DNA from: Chrysomallon squamiferum
Taxonomy: Eukaryota; Mollusca; Gastropoda; Neomphalida; Peltospiridae
DNA: 64,000 nucleotides
NCBI GenBank assembly: GCA_012295275.1
Contig: CM022671.1
Coordinates: forward strand, 7,333,227-7,397,226
Reading direction: 5' to 3'
In this document: positions 1 to 14,449 of the stretch, in pieces
How positions within the stretch are numbered: the stretch's first letter is position 1
Layout: each line of letters starts with the position of its first letter
The notes under the pieces: model-generated
Seen by the model: the letters and a program-made list of their open reading frames with translations, nothing else
Told to the model about the DNA's origin: nothing
Database searches by the model: none
Program-made: the position numbers and the translations under genes

Positions 1-825
1 TTTTTTTTAAATGAAGAAGAAGTAAAAATGATTCGTTGTATTTAAAATGATTCTTTTCATTTTAAAGATTTTTTTAATTTTATATATCTTATAAAACTAC
101 TATGTACACATAGGCTATAGTTTCACATAGACAGAGGACAGTATTACATACCCTATATTTACTCATACATACATTCAACCTCAAATAATTATACAGAAAA
201 ATACACTTAAAATAAAAACATATATATACTCAACACACAATACAGACATTAACACACATTAACACAGATGCATATACGCGTATACATACACAGAGACATT
301 TCACTCACCATCCATCTATAGCACAGAGCAAAAACTCTACAGTAGCTAATCTGGAACCAGCGCACTTAATACAAGTGGACTTAAAACGGATCAGCAGACT
401 ACTCTAAAGATTCTGAATTTGTACTTGTGTGAAATTAGTGGTTTACCTGTTTACCTAGGTGTGTATATGCGTGGTCTGTTTGTGCGTGTTTGTGTTTGTG
501 AATATGCTATCTTATGTGTATATATGTATGTATGTAGGCGACAGGAAGACATACAGACTGTTTTGACTTTGAAGCAGCTAATTTTAAAAAAGAAAAAAAT
601 GACAACAAATGACTGTGGAAAACGCAGGACGTCCTCTTTGCTGTAAATCAGCGGCTTTCGAGATAAAGACTAACAACAAAAGTGATATTTGATTTACAAT
701 ACTTTTCAAACGATTTTTTCTTCTTCGTCGTTTTTCTTGTTTAACATTTTCCAATAGACTGGAACTATAAAAGCAGAAGAAAGCGTCTCGCAGATTTGGA
801 TACATTAATCATGGATGTATGTAAT
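1..825. other. AT-rich non-coding sequence, no gene recognised
   Basis: Low-complexity A/T-rich DNA with short imperfect TG/TA motifs around 460-540. Short open frames here have the composition of repeats. Nothing functional was recognised. Confidence 0.6.
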
Positions 826-986
826 ACATGTAAACATACACATACATATACATACATGCATACACACACACATATATATACAAACATACACATATACACA
901 TGCATATACACACATATATACATACATACACATTCATAAACACATACACATACAGACATATACATATATACATGTTCACTACATAA

Positions 987-1017
<31 letters not shown>

Positions 1018-1056
1018 CATATACATACACATACATATACATATACATACGTACTA
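826..1056. repeat. (CA/TA)-rich mixed microsatellite
   Basis: Alternating ACATAC / ATACAC units with a pure CA run near 987-1011. The open frames on both strands (His/Tyr/Thr or Cys/Val/Tyr-only proteins) are artefacts of the repeat. Confidence 0.9.
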
Positions 1057-1994
1057 ATACATACAGAGACACACTAATGCACATCCATTTATACAGGCGC
1101 GTACACATACACCTACATCTACCTGAAGGAGAAACAGCGTGTTAACAGTGATCGATTTCAGATCATTTCTAGAATCGAGGAATAGGAATATAAGCAATAA
1201 TGGATAAGACTTCATCCTTCGCGCGGGTTTAACCAACTCAGTTCGCTAGTTACCGTCTGGCACATGACTTACGAGCCACTGTGGTCTTTGGAGGAACGGG
1301 CGCGTGCTACGTAGAAGGGTTCCTGCGGGGTTAGTTTATCTTATATCAATGCTACGAATAGCGATATATCAAATACAATGGGTGTCTAAATCAGAAAGCA
1401 GGCGGCAGCTTGCCTCACGTCAATGGAAAAGCAAGACTAAAAAGAATGTTACACGATTGAAAAGAACGCCGGGGGTCAAGCGGACTCTCTTTTGTAATAA
1501 TAAATGCATTGTTTGAGTTTAGAAGACTCTAATACAAGTCGTACGTATGTGTGATTTATTCCCGTCTGGTGCCATATCAACTTCGTTAGCTGTGTTGTCA
1601 TTCGCACGTAAGTTCTACATAGCTGAAAGTCAATGTAAACGAACACACGGCAAAATGCTCAGACGGGGGATTGGAAAAACTGATTGTTATCTTTAATTAA
1701 CACGTCAACAGTGAGCAGCTAGGTGAAGACGGAAAGATGTGGAAGAGAGAGAGAGAGACAGGGAGGAAAGAGAATTTTAAAAAGATCCTCGGTACTTTAT
1801 TTTTTTTTTTTTTTTTTTTACCTTTACTGAAATAATCTTGTCAAAAACCGCTCATGTATTTCAGTACCTTATGCAGGTCTTAAAGGTTCAGAAAAAGAAC
1901 CTTGTAGAATCATCATGGCCTTAATTCAGATATAACCTATGCACAACAATTCGAAGAGCCATACTCATAGACACTAGAGAGATGAATAACTGCG

Positions 1995-1997
<3 letters not shown>
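1057..1997. other. non-coding segment, mixed composition
   Basis: Somewhat less AT-rich than its surroundings between 1200 and 1480, with a 70-codon open frame at 1304-1516 lacking any recognisable domain. A short GA run lies near 1742-1758 and a T run at 1799-1819. No gene recognised. Confidence 0.5.

Positions 1998-2036
<39 letters not shown>
1998..2036. repeat. (CA)n microsatellite
   Basis: Uninterrupted CA dinucleotide run of about 39 nt. Confidence 0.95.
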
Positions 2037-2037
<1 letters not shown>

Positions 2038-3512
2038 TCTCTCGTGTCTGCAAAAGATAAAAAAATATTTATTTCTATTATATTTTATTACTCTGTTTTA
2101 GTTACGCAGAGATCGATAGTGCCATTTTTATTGTTATTAATGGCTATGATAAAACCTTCTGAATTTTCTTTCGGTTCATCGTTGTACAAGAAGAACAGTA
2201 GAACCGTTATGGCTTGAGCTGTCATTCAATAAATATTTATTAGGTTAGTCATACAAATTAATAATCTGTACGGAATCATAAAGTAAAAGACTACGCAACG
2301 TTTAATATAATCAAGTGATACAAGCGAAGATTGTTATTGGGTCTGACGTGAATTCATGAGTATTACAGAAACTGGATCCGCACCTCGGAATCCCAGGAGA
2401 CATGATGTTGTGTTTTAGCGATAATCTGATCGCGATATCGTTAGTTATTAAGCAGCAGATCCAGCGAGAACATACAGGTCTTCAAAGATTACTTGACTTG
2501 AAAAAAACAGAAAGAGAAAATGAAAAAAAATTAATAAAAACACTCTCTATTGATATATTGACATCGTTCGTGCGCTGGTAACTATGTCTAGCTGCTGCCG
2601 CCATTGTAGATTTTAACAATGATATCAATGGCTGTTTGCAATGACTCACTGCTAATTTCCTATTAAAGAATCTGTTCACCTTACAAGTGACCTTCGCTCG
2701 TCTTGCTTATCTTTGTAGTTGCTGGGTTTTTTTTCTCCCTCTTTTTTCTGTCTATTCGTTTTATCTTTTTCATATTGCTTGAGGCTTTTTTTTTTTTTTT
2801 TTTTAAATTTATGAGTAGGAGAGAGATTTGATACTAATATGACGCTCTATGGCTTAATAATTTCCTCTACTTCCAAAACGGATACACAAGAACGAGTGGG
2901 ATAAGTTAAAATTACTAAACGAAATCAACAGACGCGGATATAATTACATTCAAAAATATTTTATATCACCTCTAAATCTTTCATTCATAGTCTTATATTT
3001 CAAACGTACGTTAACTATGTTGGCAATGAAACTGTCATAAGCATTGTTCTTTCAGTGATGTGTACTTCTAATTCTATGTTGATTAGGAAACTGTTTATAC
3101 TGAGATTGCAGTGAATACATTCAGAAAGATATAGCAGATATCACACGTCTTTTTACTCACGGTAAAACAAACATGGTGATGTGATAAACGCAAATTTCAC
3201 TGTCCGTTAATCTGAACAAGATAATTACCTCATCAGTGTCCAGAAAAAAACCCCCAAAAACACCATAAAATTCTGGTGTTCCTATTTCATTTCTGTGAGA
3301 ATTTTTGACTTTTTATACGTTTTATTCAAAGTGCTACGTAACCAAATCCTGTAAGAATTAAGTCCCCTGACATAGCCATCTTTTCAAAATAACGTTTTGT
3401 AACGCAGATAAAAAGGTAAAAAAAAATTTAAAAAAAAAGCAAAAATATGTATATAATAATAGCTTAATAATACAATAACAAGACTCCCACACAACTATGC
3501 TGCTGCTCACTC
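2037..3512. other. non-coding, no gene recognised
   Basis: AT-rich sequence with homopolymer T/A runs (2784-2804 and near 3420). Nothing else recognised. Confidence 0.5.
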
Positions 3513-3552
3513 CACCCTAAGGGGGTCGCGACCCACAGTTTAAAAAACAGCT
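3513..3552. mobile_element. hAT-like transposon terminus (fragment)
   Basis: The sequence ggggtcgcgacccacagttt running into an A-rich end and CAGCTG resembles the terminus shared by many hAT-type DNA transposons and MITEs (CAG...TTAAAC..GGGTCGCGACCCC when read in reverse). The opposite terminus and target duplication were not located, so it may be a remnant. Confidence 0.45.
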
Positions 3553-5494
3553 GCGTCTACGAAAAAGTTACTTGAAAATGTCAGCAGTCTTAATTTAAAA
3601 AATGCCGACACAGTTTACATGCGGACTCCGATAAACCAGCAGTGTATTATTATGAGATCTGACTAGAAACCGACGCTTCCTGGAAGCGAACCAAAGAGGT
3701 CAGGTCCTTATTGCAAAAGCAGCCGTACTTTGTTTTCACGATGCTTCTTGCAGGTCAGTGACATCCATTACTTGCACAGCGCTACTTTTCGCGGCGTCGT
3801 CCGAAACACGTGCTAGTAATCTGGCGTCTGGCCGTCGTCCCTCGAGCAACATCGGCGATGTCAGCAGCATAGGAAAACCGTTCATTCATCGCATCATCAA
3901 TTTGATATTTCTTTTTTTTTCTTTTTTTTTTTATATTTATTTTTTTAAAATTTTAATTGAAAAGTTTTTTCTGCATTTTGTTGAACGTCGAATGCACTGA
4001 AGGAATCTAGATGATCTGAAGTCTTCTAAAATATAATAATAATAATAAAAAAAATATATACTTGTACAGGTATCACAACATTTATCCGGCATCCAAATAT
4101 ATGGTATGTGTTTTATGTCTAGACAGCCAGTCGATAAGAAAGACTCTTAAAGTGGCGGCAGAAAGCTTTTCGCATAATTATGTTACTAATCACTTTTATC
4201 AATTAACAGCAAGAGATCTTTTTTTAAATGCATTTTCACATAAAAAAAAAACCGCTTACTATGTCTTTGATGAGCGGTTTTGGTTTGGACACTGTCTAAA
4301 ACAAGAAAAAGCCCAGATGGTGCACCATAAAACATTGGTCTTAGACTCGTTTTACTTCAGGCGAACTGTCAAACCACGGATCTACCGACCGCTCCTACTA
4401 TAAGTCTTGTTCATCATTATGTACTAAATAAACGTTATGTTACAAATAACGGCTAAAAGTTACTGAGTACACACACATGCAACATATGCTTTGAATTGGC
4501 TCTGCAGCAAAACAACAGGTCTGCTAGAAGTAACACCTCTCGGACTTCGGCCGACCAACGTGCTCGAAAGGAAGCCGCCATGTAGCCAATTGAGCTGAGA
4601 GAGGTTTTTCCTGTATTTTTATTTTTATTTTATTTTATTATTTTAGCGATTTGTCCTCACTCTTACATTCGTACTCCAGCTTCAAAAGATGGCGAATCTT
4701 TATTTAAGTGCAAATAACATCTTTACGGACCTTCAGACCAATTAAGATTATTAAAACACTCGATTTGTAAGTAAGTATGTGAAAGACAGGGATATCTGTG
4801 TAAAGCAAACCTAGAAGTTTGATGAAGCTGTTTTTATAGCAGGGCAAAATGAAAGCTGAAAAAACAGAACCTAAATTGGGCTGATGATCAGAGGACACAT
4901 GGGGAAAGTTTTAAAGAAAAAGATAAACAGCATAGATATTCGTAAAGTAAATGCAGTGGGTACATTTGGTAGCTGATAATACCATATCCTATAGACTAAA
5001 ACTCGCTGAATTATTTTTCATTCATTTAAAAAAAAAAAGAAGAAGAAAAAGAACATTAAAAATAAATATATTACGACTATTGCTAGAATTATCTTTCGAA
5101 TTCCGATTAATCCGTAAAACAACATATCCATAATTCTGATTATTTTTCTAAAACCTAAGTCAAGAAACGGTTCTCAAGGTCAACAGATGAAATCACTTTC
5201 AAGTTTTCTACACTGAATGGAAAGTAACGGATACAGTGTATTTATTATCGTTAGAGTTTCATGGAGCAATACTGTTTAAACAGTTTAATGTTAATACAGC
5301 TCGGAATAACTTAGGATTTGTCGTAACAAATCCTTGGAATACGTTCTGTAAATCTATAACAGGTCATCACCAGTTCAAGCCGTCATGGAAAATAACCGCG
5401 ACATGTTGCTGTAATCAATGAACAAAATCCATATACAAAAAACATGTCACGCTTGTCCTTGATTACCATTAAATATTAATTCATTTTTTTGTTT

Positions 5495-5501
<7 letters not shown>
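3553..5501. other. non-coding, no gene recognised
   Basis: Mixed composition. Includes a 113-codon open frame at 4062-4403 without recognisable motifs, a 9-bp hairpin at 4248-4281 (AAAACCGCT/AGCGGTTTT, 16-nt loop) and a CCGCCATGTAGCCAAT patch near 4575. No gene recognised. Confidence 0.4.

Positions 5502-5578
<77 letters not shown>
5502..5578. repeat. (CT)n microsatellite, 77 nt
   Basis: Uninterrupted CT repeat. Together with the AG repeat at 5897-6001 it forms an inverted pair around a less AT-rich 318-nt segment. Confidence 0.98.
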
Positions 5579-5579
<1 letters not shown>

Positions 5580-5892
5580 AAAATAAAGGTGGGGACGTTT
5601 TCAAAGCAGCATAGAAAAGAAAAGAAAAGAAAAAAATGTCTCGCTTCGTCACGCCGCATGAGTTCCGTGTAGAACACGTGTTTTAATCCCGTGTATTAGA
5701 CAATAACACTTGATAGCGTTTTCTACGTTCAAAGCACTGCGGCGGGTACAGCCCGGGGTGAACCGAGTGCAAGTCAAGTAGTCGTGTATACTGTCTGGTG
5801 TTAACGTCTGCTGTACACTTGAGACGTACGAAATTCAAGGACAGTAGTAGTATGAAGTATGATATAAGACTAACTCTAACACACACACACAA

Positions 5893-6721
<829 letters not shown>

Positions 6722-6782
<61 letters not shown>
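6722..6782. repeat. (CA)n microsatellite, 61 nt
   Basis: Uninterrupted CA run followed by imperfect CA units to about 6799. Confidence 0.97.
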
Positions 6783-6788
<6 letters not shown>

Positions 6789-7019
6789 ACAGACACACAA
6801 GCGAATCTGTTTCTGATGATATATGTCAAACGTTTACTTTAATGGAAAAGGTATTTCGTTATTTATCACCAAAACCCGGAATCCAAATCTATTATATAAT
6901 GACTATTAGTGTATATTACACAAAAATATTTGTACAAAGATGATTTGCTTGCCTAATCGTCATCAACGACAAGTATATAATTACCTATTTTTATTTATTT
7001 CGGAAGATGATCTAAACGT

Positions 7020-7440
7020 GAATCTGAAATCATCATGACGAAAATACAGCTGTTGTGGTTATAAAATAGAATTACATTGTGAGCGGAAGTATATGTACTG
7101 AAATTATATAAGTGAATTATAAAACAGGGTTATGAACGAAAATAAGATACATGTAGTAACACAAAATTAAATTAAATGTGACCGGAATTAGTGATGCTAT
7201 TATAATATTACATTCTGAACGGAAATAAACGCGTTAAAATTATAAAAGAAGATTGTAAAAGAAGTTATGAACGAAAATACTGTTTGTTTAATTATAAAAT
7301 AATAGTTTGAGTATCAAAATACAGTGTTCTTGCAATTACAAAAGAAAATTGGCTATGAATGTTATTGTAAATTATAACGGTATTTTCGTTGCATGAACGA
7401 AAATACAGCTGCTTTAATTATAGAAAAGAAAATGGCGGTG
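7020..7440. repeat. degenerate tandem array, unit about 55-65 nt
   Basis: Recurring core gaacgaaaatacagctg / gaacggaaataaa followed by ttataaaa, seen about seven times (for example near 7040, 7130, 7220, 7270, 7310, 7395). The copies are diverged, so the unit length is approximate. Confidence 0.6.
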
Positions 7441-7710
7441 AAATAATTACAAATGGGCTTTATTCACAGGTGATTAAATTCAGCGTTCGTAACTTCACAC
7501 ACAGCCACCGAGAACATTACTCTTCAATGTAAAACCATTATTCTTATCAGCACTTAACTTATAATTAAACGTGTTTACAAGTGTTGCCACAAGTATTACT
7601 TATCGTGGTCGTATAATTTAATAATATGAAACACGTGTAACCTAATTAAAGATAAACCTGCGACTGAGTACGCCGTGGTCATCACTCAAACGCTGGGATT
7701 CGTAGCCGAG

Positions 7711-7795
7711 CTGAAAAGGTCGCGTAGACGCAGTAGTTAAGCCATCAACTTAAGGTTGGAAGGTTCTTGGATCGAATTTCACTATCGGTTGCTAA
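7711..7795 (+). mobile_element. tRNA-like SINE head (fragment)
   Basis: gcagtagttaagc resembles a pol III A box, and ggttcttggatcgaattt about 40 nt downstream resembles a B box (GGTTCGANTCC). This is the usual head of tRNA-derived SINEs in molluscs. No poly(A) or target duplication defined. Confidence 0.35.
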
Positions 7796-8295
7796 TGAGA
7801 TCTACAACAGTCAGCTATACCGACCTTATGTTGCTTAATCTTTTAATACAGAAGGCTAAACGTGTATCGACTAGCAATCATGATGCTTTGTTCAAGAATG
7901 TACGCATGAAGCTTAGACAGGTATAGGTATACAGACTTCTTCAGAGTGAACCTGTTAACACCTGAATTGGATATTATAAGCTCTGGACTAAATTTGTTTG
8001 TCTTTAGAGCATATGGCTTATGTAATTTCAGGAAGGAATGAGTAACTATGCATTTTTACAAAATAAATAATGTACTTATTTCCTTGCTTTCGACGGTGTC
8101 GTGTTGCTTTTTTGTACTTTGCATTTCAGGATTCAGAAAATTGCTGCGCCATTTGTGATGAATACAACTTTAAAAATGAAATGGGTTTCATTAAAACGGA
8201 AAAAAACAACAAAAAAAAAAAAAAACGTATTGTACAGTCTCACTAAAACAAGTCAGAATTAAAAGAATCGTACAGAAATTGTGATCCTCATCAAA

Positions 8296-8338
<43 letters not shown>

Positions 8339-10039
8339 CAATAATAATAGTGTCACCTAATTCTATCTGTGGGTCGCAGTGGGTCAGCAGGCCATCTCTG
8401 ACCACACGGACTTAGATTTTACAGACGCATCTGTAAGATTTACGAGACGTAAACGTTATTTATGGTCATTCCTGTTAACAAAAGAATACTCACATTGTCT
8501 GGTTTTGTCTCGTTACGACATGAATGGCAACTGGCTGACCTTTGTTATATATCAGAACGACTTACAGACTTTAAATTGTAAACTTACTATGGTTTACAGT
8601 GGTGCTCTGTTGGAAATAGTCTTGCGTAATAATCTTATTTAAGAGGTAAACAGTTAACAGTCAAACAGACAAAGAGAGACAGTTCGAATAGAACGTAATC
8701 GACCTTCCTTTCCATGTTTGTCTGTCACAATTTGTAGGGACGGATTTGTATATTCACACATCTGTTGTAAAGTATTCTTCTGTTACGCTATGGTTGAAGG
8801 ATCAGTCCATCCCGAATGGCCCACTGGATTCATTATAATCCTTCTCGCTTTCCTGAAATGAACTAAAGGAATGCAAGATCCATTTTATTTATTCTCAGAC
8901 TTTGAATACAGTCGGTTCAGAACAAAACTTTTTTTTTTTTTTTTTTTGATTGAAGTTAAATTGTATGTGTTTGTGTGTATGTTTATGTCATGTATGTGTG
9001 TGTCTCTATCAAGGATTGTAGAGCGTTCTTAAAGGATTGCTTCTTACATAAAATATGAATTCGGAACGAAAATAAAGATTATATACAAGCGATTGCTGAA
9101 TTTGTATCTTTCCTAATTCAGTATTTCATGCACTGAAAAGTGATTTATTGTTAACGCATTGCTAATATTAAAAAAAACAAAAAACATTTATAAATCAGGG
9201 TCTAGTAAAAAAACACAAAAAAGTGATTTTAAAAATGGAAGAATCTTTATGATGGTTAGCCTACCCAAACAGATGGTGTTTTCTAAACTTCATTCAGTTG
9301 ATGTGACACTAAGCCAAGTTCATTCTCATAGAAATGCAAATGCGTATGCCCCAGAGAGTGAGGGTAGGCCCCAGTCCATCACGGTTCATTTTGTTAATCG
9401 GAACAAATCTCACCGGAAACGCCGCCTCTGCATTTTGTCACAGCGTCAGCGTGGGTAAAGGAAAATATTACTTTGAGAAATAAAATAGTATTTCCGTTAA
9501 AAAAAAGTTACAACCTGAAATTTTATGCCCGTCTGTTAAATTTCCACCCAAAATTTAATTCTGTTTCAGCCTTTATTGGTTGATGGTCAAATTTGTTAGG
9601 TTATTAATTTTCAGTAATTTTTATGAATAAAAAAAAAAAATAATAATAATAATAATAAAATAAAAAATTAAATATATCTATAAAAAACGAAAATGTGAAA
9701 GACTGTGTCTTAAATGATAAAATGATAAAATTGATGAATTGAAAGTAAAGTTCTTTTCTTCTTCTTCTTTTTTTTTTTTTTTGTTGTTGTTGTTGTTGTT
9801 ATTGTAAAGAATATAAGAGAAATCCAGATGGAAAGCATGAAGTTATTTTACCACCCTCTGGTCTTGTACACCACCGAATTTATGAATCATGCACTGAAAC
9901 GAACTTAAAAGGGAATGCGTAAAAATCATAAGGTGCGGGAAATCTAAAGATTTCAACTACGACCTAACATATGTATTATTTAGTATAACTTATCAAGGCT
10001 GGAGAACCAGAACGATTTAATCTTAAAGAAATAAAAAAT
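7796..10039. other. non-coding; ATT and TTC/TTG microsatellites
   Basis: Contains (ATT)n at 8295-8337, a T run at 8930-8947, (AAT)n near 9640-9660 and a (TTC)(T)(TTG) compound run at 9753-9800. Open frames at 8379-8642 and 9159-9458 have no recognisable domain. No gene recognised. Confidence 0.5.
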
Positions 10040-10130
10040 GAGTTTAGCTCACACAGTGGTATTTGTTGATAAGATCCAGAATGGGCTAACCCGGGCTAAA
10101 TCACATTTAACTGAGAACCTTGTGAAAATT
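10040..10130. repeat. dispersed repeat family, copy 1 (partial)
   Basis: Shares the segment tgttgataagatccagaa, then a catttaactg block, with the copy at 51930-52135. Only the first part is recognisable here. Confidence 0.5.
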
Positions 10131-12080
10131 GTATACATACACACATACATATATATATGATTTATTTCTTGCATTTCAACAAGTTATCCTAGTGCTGTTG
10201 GCTAGACGACTTTTGTTGTAAACCATTGATATATTTCAGGTTAAGGCTATATTCACATCCAATGCTAATACTTAAAAAGTGATGCAAAATATTTTTTGAC
10301 AGCGAAACAATGATATTTAATGTATTTAATGCTGGAGCACGATTGTTTTACGTTTACCTGTGATGGTACATTATCTTTTGGCTCGGCATTGTAGTTAGGA
10401 GGAAGCGGCCATTCGCTACGATGACGCACAATACCACGTAATGGGAATATTAACTTTCCTTTTTGGAAATTGCAGAGCAAAACTATTTGGTGATTGGGTG
10501 AAATTCTTTGCGATGAAATATAGGTGGGGAAGATATGACCGTTTTACCTTCTTGCTCTACAGAAAACATATAGTTATAATATCAAATCGTTGATAGATAT
10601 TGGTATCAGCTACACTAAGCCATAAGGGTATATTACTGAATAACATTTACTGTTTTTCTGTTTTGACATAATACACAATAAGTCATCAGTAGTGGTAATC
10701 AAACCTCTATCAACAGCACGATGACAGTTCCTCTATTCGTTTTTTTGTTTGTTTGTTTTTTGTTGACGAAACTGCTCATCGTACGAAACATTTAAAGATA
10801 CGTTTCTAAATTGGATGGAGGACAAATAAAATAATTTGTAACAACTGCACTCTTATCTCTAAATTATGAACTATATATTATTTTATACCATATAAGTTTC
10901 ATTCATAATTTCTTAGTCATCATACCAAATGTATTATACATAAACGGTAAATGAAGTTGTTGGTGTCCAAAACAAAAAACACCAAGATTCATTATCCAGA
11001 TACTAATAACACGCTCAATTTACTCTGAAAACAAAGTTTTTATCTTAAACTAAATCCAGTCATAATTGTTGTTTAATTTTGCTTGCCTGCACTTTATTTT
11101 GTCGTCGTCAGCGAACTTAGCTAAGCGTGAAACATACACAGTAAAGAAGCAAACCTTGAGATAGCCTAGATTGAGGATGTGCAGGAGAAAAGCATGACAG
11201 CGAGACCTCTGCCATCTGCTATATCCGAAACATGCATCGTTTCAATAACGTCTGCTATTTCGCGCCGTGTGCTGGCATTTAACTGTCTAGTCTTCGAGTA
11301 ACGTACGAACGGAGCTTCTGCCAAGAACAACGACTAAACAACCAGACGTAGATTTTGACATTTTGTCCCGCAAAAAAAAAAAAAAAAAAAACCCCTTTAT
11401 TTCATGGCTGTCTGCATATCCCATTCTTGAAATTATTCGCTGACCGTATCTGAAGTATCTTTTTATATATCTCTGTCTCTGTGTAAAAGACGTCTTCCAT
11501 CCATTACTGTTCTGAAGACCTTTTAATGTTGCTCTTTACTGTCGTCAGTGAACACTAGAATACAATTACTGTATCGTTTTGGCAGTGTTTGTTTATTCGA
11601 TTAACATAATGTTATCTTTGGAACTGATGCTTTAGAAATGATAAGATAAATGCTTTGGCAAGTAGTGACATTTCTTTGAGGATTCGTAACAAATTACGTG
11701 GTGGTCTTTATTTGTTTGCATAGTCTTTATTATGCAGGTCATTGATGAGTATATACAATGTACGTGTAGCCATAATACGAAGGGAAAGAAAATAAACAAA
11801 ACAGACTTTGAGTTTAAAATAACTTTATTTCCAAATGATTCTTCAGATAAACTGACTTTTCGAGACATTCACTGCAGTATTTCTCTTGATCATCATCATC
11901 ATCATCATCTTCTTCTTCTTCTTCTTCTCTGGCCAGATTACCTAATGCATTCCGTATTGATTGTATTTTTGATTTTTTATGAAACATTTACGCCTATATA
12001 AAGATTTATAATCAACACGCAAAATTATCGGCAATTTACGAACATAGCATATCTGAGGAAGAAGCAAAGCTAGAAGAAAC
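10131..12080. other. non-coding; a GC-richer patch near 11.1-11.35 kb
   Basis: Mostly AT-rich. The 11150-11350 stretch is noticeably richer in G+C. An A run lies at 11373-11391 and (ATC)(TTC) repeats at 11889-11929. A minus-strand open frame at 10265-10480 is discussed in the findings. No gene recognised. Confidence 0.45.
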
Positions 12081-12237
12081 ACACACACGCACGCACGCAC
12101 GCACACACAATCTCTATAGTGGCAAATCTTGGGTTTCAGATAAGATAACGATGATGTGGTAATAAACAAATTTCATTTTAAATCAAAATATTCTTGTCGT
12201 AAAAACATGGTTCCACTGAACAGTGTTTGTAATATTA

Positions 12238-12238
<1 letters not shown>

Positions 12239-12282
<44 letters not shown>
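12239..12282. repeat. (TG)n microsatellite
   Basis: Uninterrupted TG run of about 44 nt; an A run (12364-12380) and an (AAT)n run (12422-12453) follow. Confidence 0.95.
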
Positions 12283-12284
<2 letters not shown>

Positions 12285-12423
12285 CAACAATATATATCAA
12301 CATCAACTACCATGTCAGAAACTATAGTAACAGAAATGCCAGAACCACTATCATCAACAACAAAAAAAAAAAAAAAAAAAATAGTAACGTCTATACTAAG
12401 ATCATCAACAAGAGTAAAATAAT

Positions 12424-12456
<33 letters not shown>

Positions 12457-12885
12457 CGGTTTACTGATGAAATATTGTCAGCAGATGTGACTGCTCTAAA
12501 CTAGCTTTGAAAAAAAAAAAAAAAAATAGAAGGAAAAATCGTTGTCCCTACCACAATTGATCTTTCCTTTATTAGAGTTCTTCCACGTTGTTTGAAGAAG
12601 GATTAACAACGGTAAAGAGATGTCGACAAAGTAAACACATACGGGTGAAAATAATCTGTATATAAATCGACTGATGGGGTAAATACATTGTCTAAACAAC
12701 GATTTGTAATTAAACTCAGGTGTGGTCCTACCTGGGTGAGCGCGTACCAAAGCAGGTGCTTCATCATTAGTCTGTTTATATGCGAGAAAAATGCGAAATT
12801 GAAAACAAAACAGAAAAAGAAATTACTGTAAAATTCGACCACCTGCTGTCAGATCTGAAGAAAGTGTGTTTTAGAGTGGGATGAT

Positions 12886-12965
12886 ATACCGTAAATGGCC
12901 GCCATGTGCGAGCGTGATGTACGGCGGTACGCGGCACGTGTTACAAACATGGAGGACATACGTTT
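12886..12965. promoter_or_regulatory. small CpG-rich patch with Kozak-like ATG
   Basis: About eight CpG dinucleotides in under 60 nt in an otherwise CpG-poor, AT-rich region, including gccgccATGtgcgagcg (ATG at 12904). The ATG opens a 30-codon frame ending TGA at 12994-12996. It is the best promoter-like patch seen upstream of the first recognised exon, but nothing links it to the gene except position. Confidence 0.25.
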
Positions 12966-12996
12966 TCTTTCGAAGAAATTCAGATTACAAAATTGA

Positions 12997-14449
12997 TCAG
13001 CGAAATTCAGCATTAAAATATGATGGTAAATAAACGAAATTTAAGAGAAAAGAAAATTAAACCGAATGATAACATTCAGGAAGTACTTTAATGAACAAGT
13101 ACTATATAAACCTTTTGCATTTAGTTACCCAGACCAGTAATTATTAATTTCACTAGCAATATCATATTCTTCTCCAAATTAATATAATAATATTTTTATC
13201 TATAATAATAAAATTTAGATCCATTCCCAATACATTTTATAGACGTCTATTTTGTTTATAACAAAAATAATTTCATCTTGAGAATTAAACCTTCCTCAAT
13301 TATGCTGCACCCTTTTTCTGTTATACTACTCCATCAGAAAAAATATATGAATAAATAATAGTTTTTACAACTGAAACGAGTAATCATCGATTATCTCCCC
13401 TTCGTTTGGTCGGCAGAAAGGCAGACGACGCTATGATGGCTGTAAAAATCAGGAAAGTGAGGGGAAAATGTCTTCCCTTTGCTTCGAATGCATACTTCTT
13501 TTTTTAATTTTTTTTTTTTTTTATTTATTATTATTATTTAGAGTGCAGACTGTGAGAGGATAGGTACGAGTTATTTTTCAAACTTCAAAGGAAATCATAG
13601 AAGTATGGCGTAAAAGCGCAACTGCTTGTCTTGTTTTTGAATTATAGTTGCAAGATTTGCCAAAACATTGACTGAAAATGAAACTGAAAGAAATAAGTTT
13701 CTACCAGCTTAAGTTAAAATAGAAGCTAGCTTTATTTTATGATATTTAATAATTTTAATCTGTTGTTATTTGTGTAATCGTGTTCTAATTTTAGTCCATT
13801 GATTTCCAGTCAGAAATTCAGAATCAGAATTAATTTGGGCAGCATCACAAAGTTCATTGTTCAGAACTTTCATGATGAAGTTAATTTCGTTGTTAGTCTC
13901 CCACACTCCCACCAGCCAAAACTCAACAAGATAAATAAATGACATCCAGCAACAAAAAAATCAAACAAAATCCATGTATGATTAGCTGCTGTTGCAACAC
14001 TTTCTTCAAAGTGTATCAGTTTGAACAGAATAGTTAAATGGAAGAATGACATTTGCATTATCTCTGCTCAAACAAATTCACGTCTGTATTCCAAATTGGT
14101 AATGCTGTTTTTCAAACAAGTGATTTCAAAAGCAGATGTTCCAACAAACAGATCCTAAAATAGAGTAATTAATTTCTTATGTTGCCAGACAATTGAAAAA
14201 GATAAATTTTCTGCAGTTTATACCAAAACAGAAGTTGCTGTTCCATAAAGCTTGCTTTGTAAAATCTTTCAAATATTTATGTTCATATTTCATAAATGTA
14301 ATAAAGGATAAGAAATAAAGATTATATTTATCATAATGACAGTATACAATAATACATTTTTGTTTATCACATTTTTAGTTTAGAAAAGTTTGTGTTGACA
14401 GTTATTTATCTAAAATGAAAGGTTTCATTTGTCTAATTATTTATTACAG
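12997..14449. other. non-coding flank before exon 1
   Basis: AT-rich with a T/ATT tract near 13500-13540. No signal-peptide exon was recognised. Confidence 0.5.

Noticed and set aside
809-1108. Overlapping open frames on both strands (Cys/Val/Tyr- or His/Thr-rich)
   Set aside because: They are translations of the CA/TA microsatellite; no non-repeat coding signal.
4062-4403. 113-codon open frame on the + strand
   Set aside because: Starts at a non-ATG codon in A-rich sequence and matches no domain I recognise; it contains a simple hairpin. Not supported as a gene.
11732-12001. Open frame with a poly-His stretch
   Set aside because: The His run comes from an ATC trinucleotide repeat; no recognisable domain either side.
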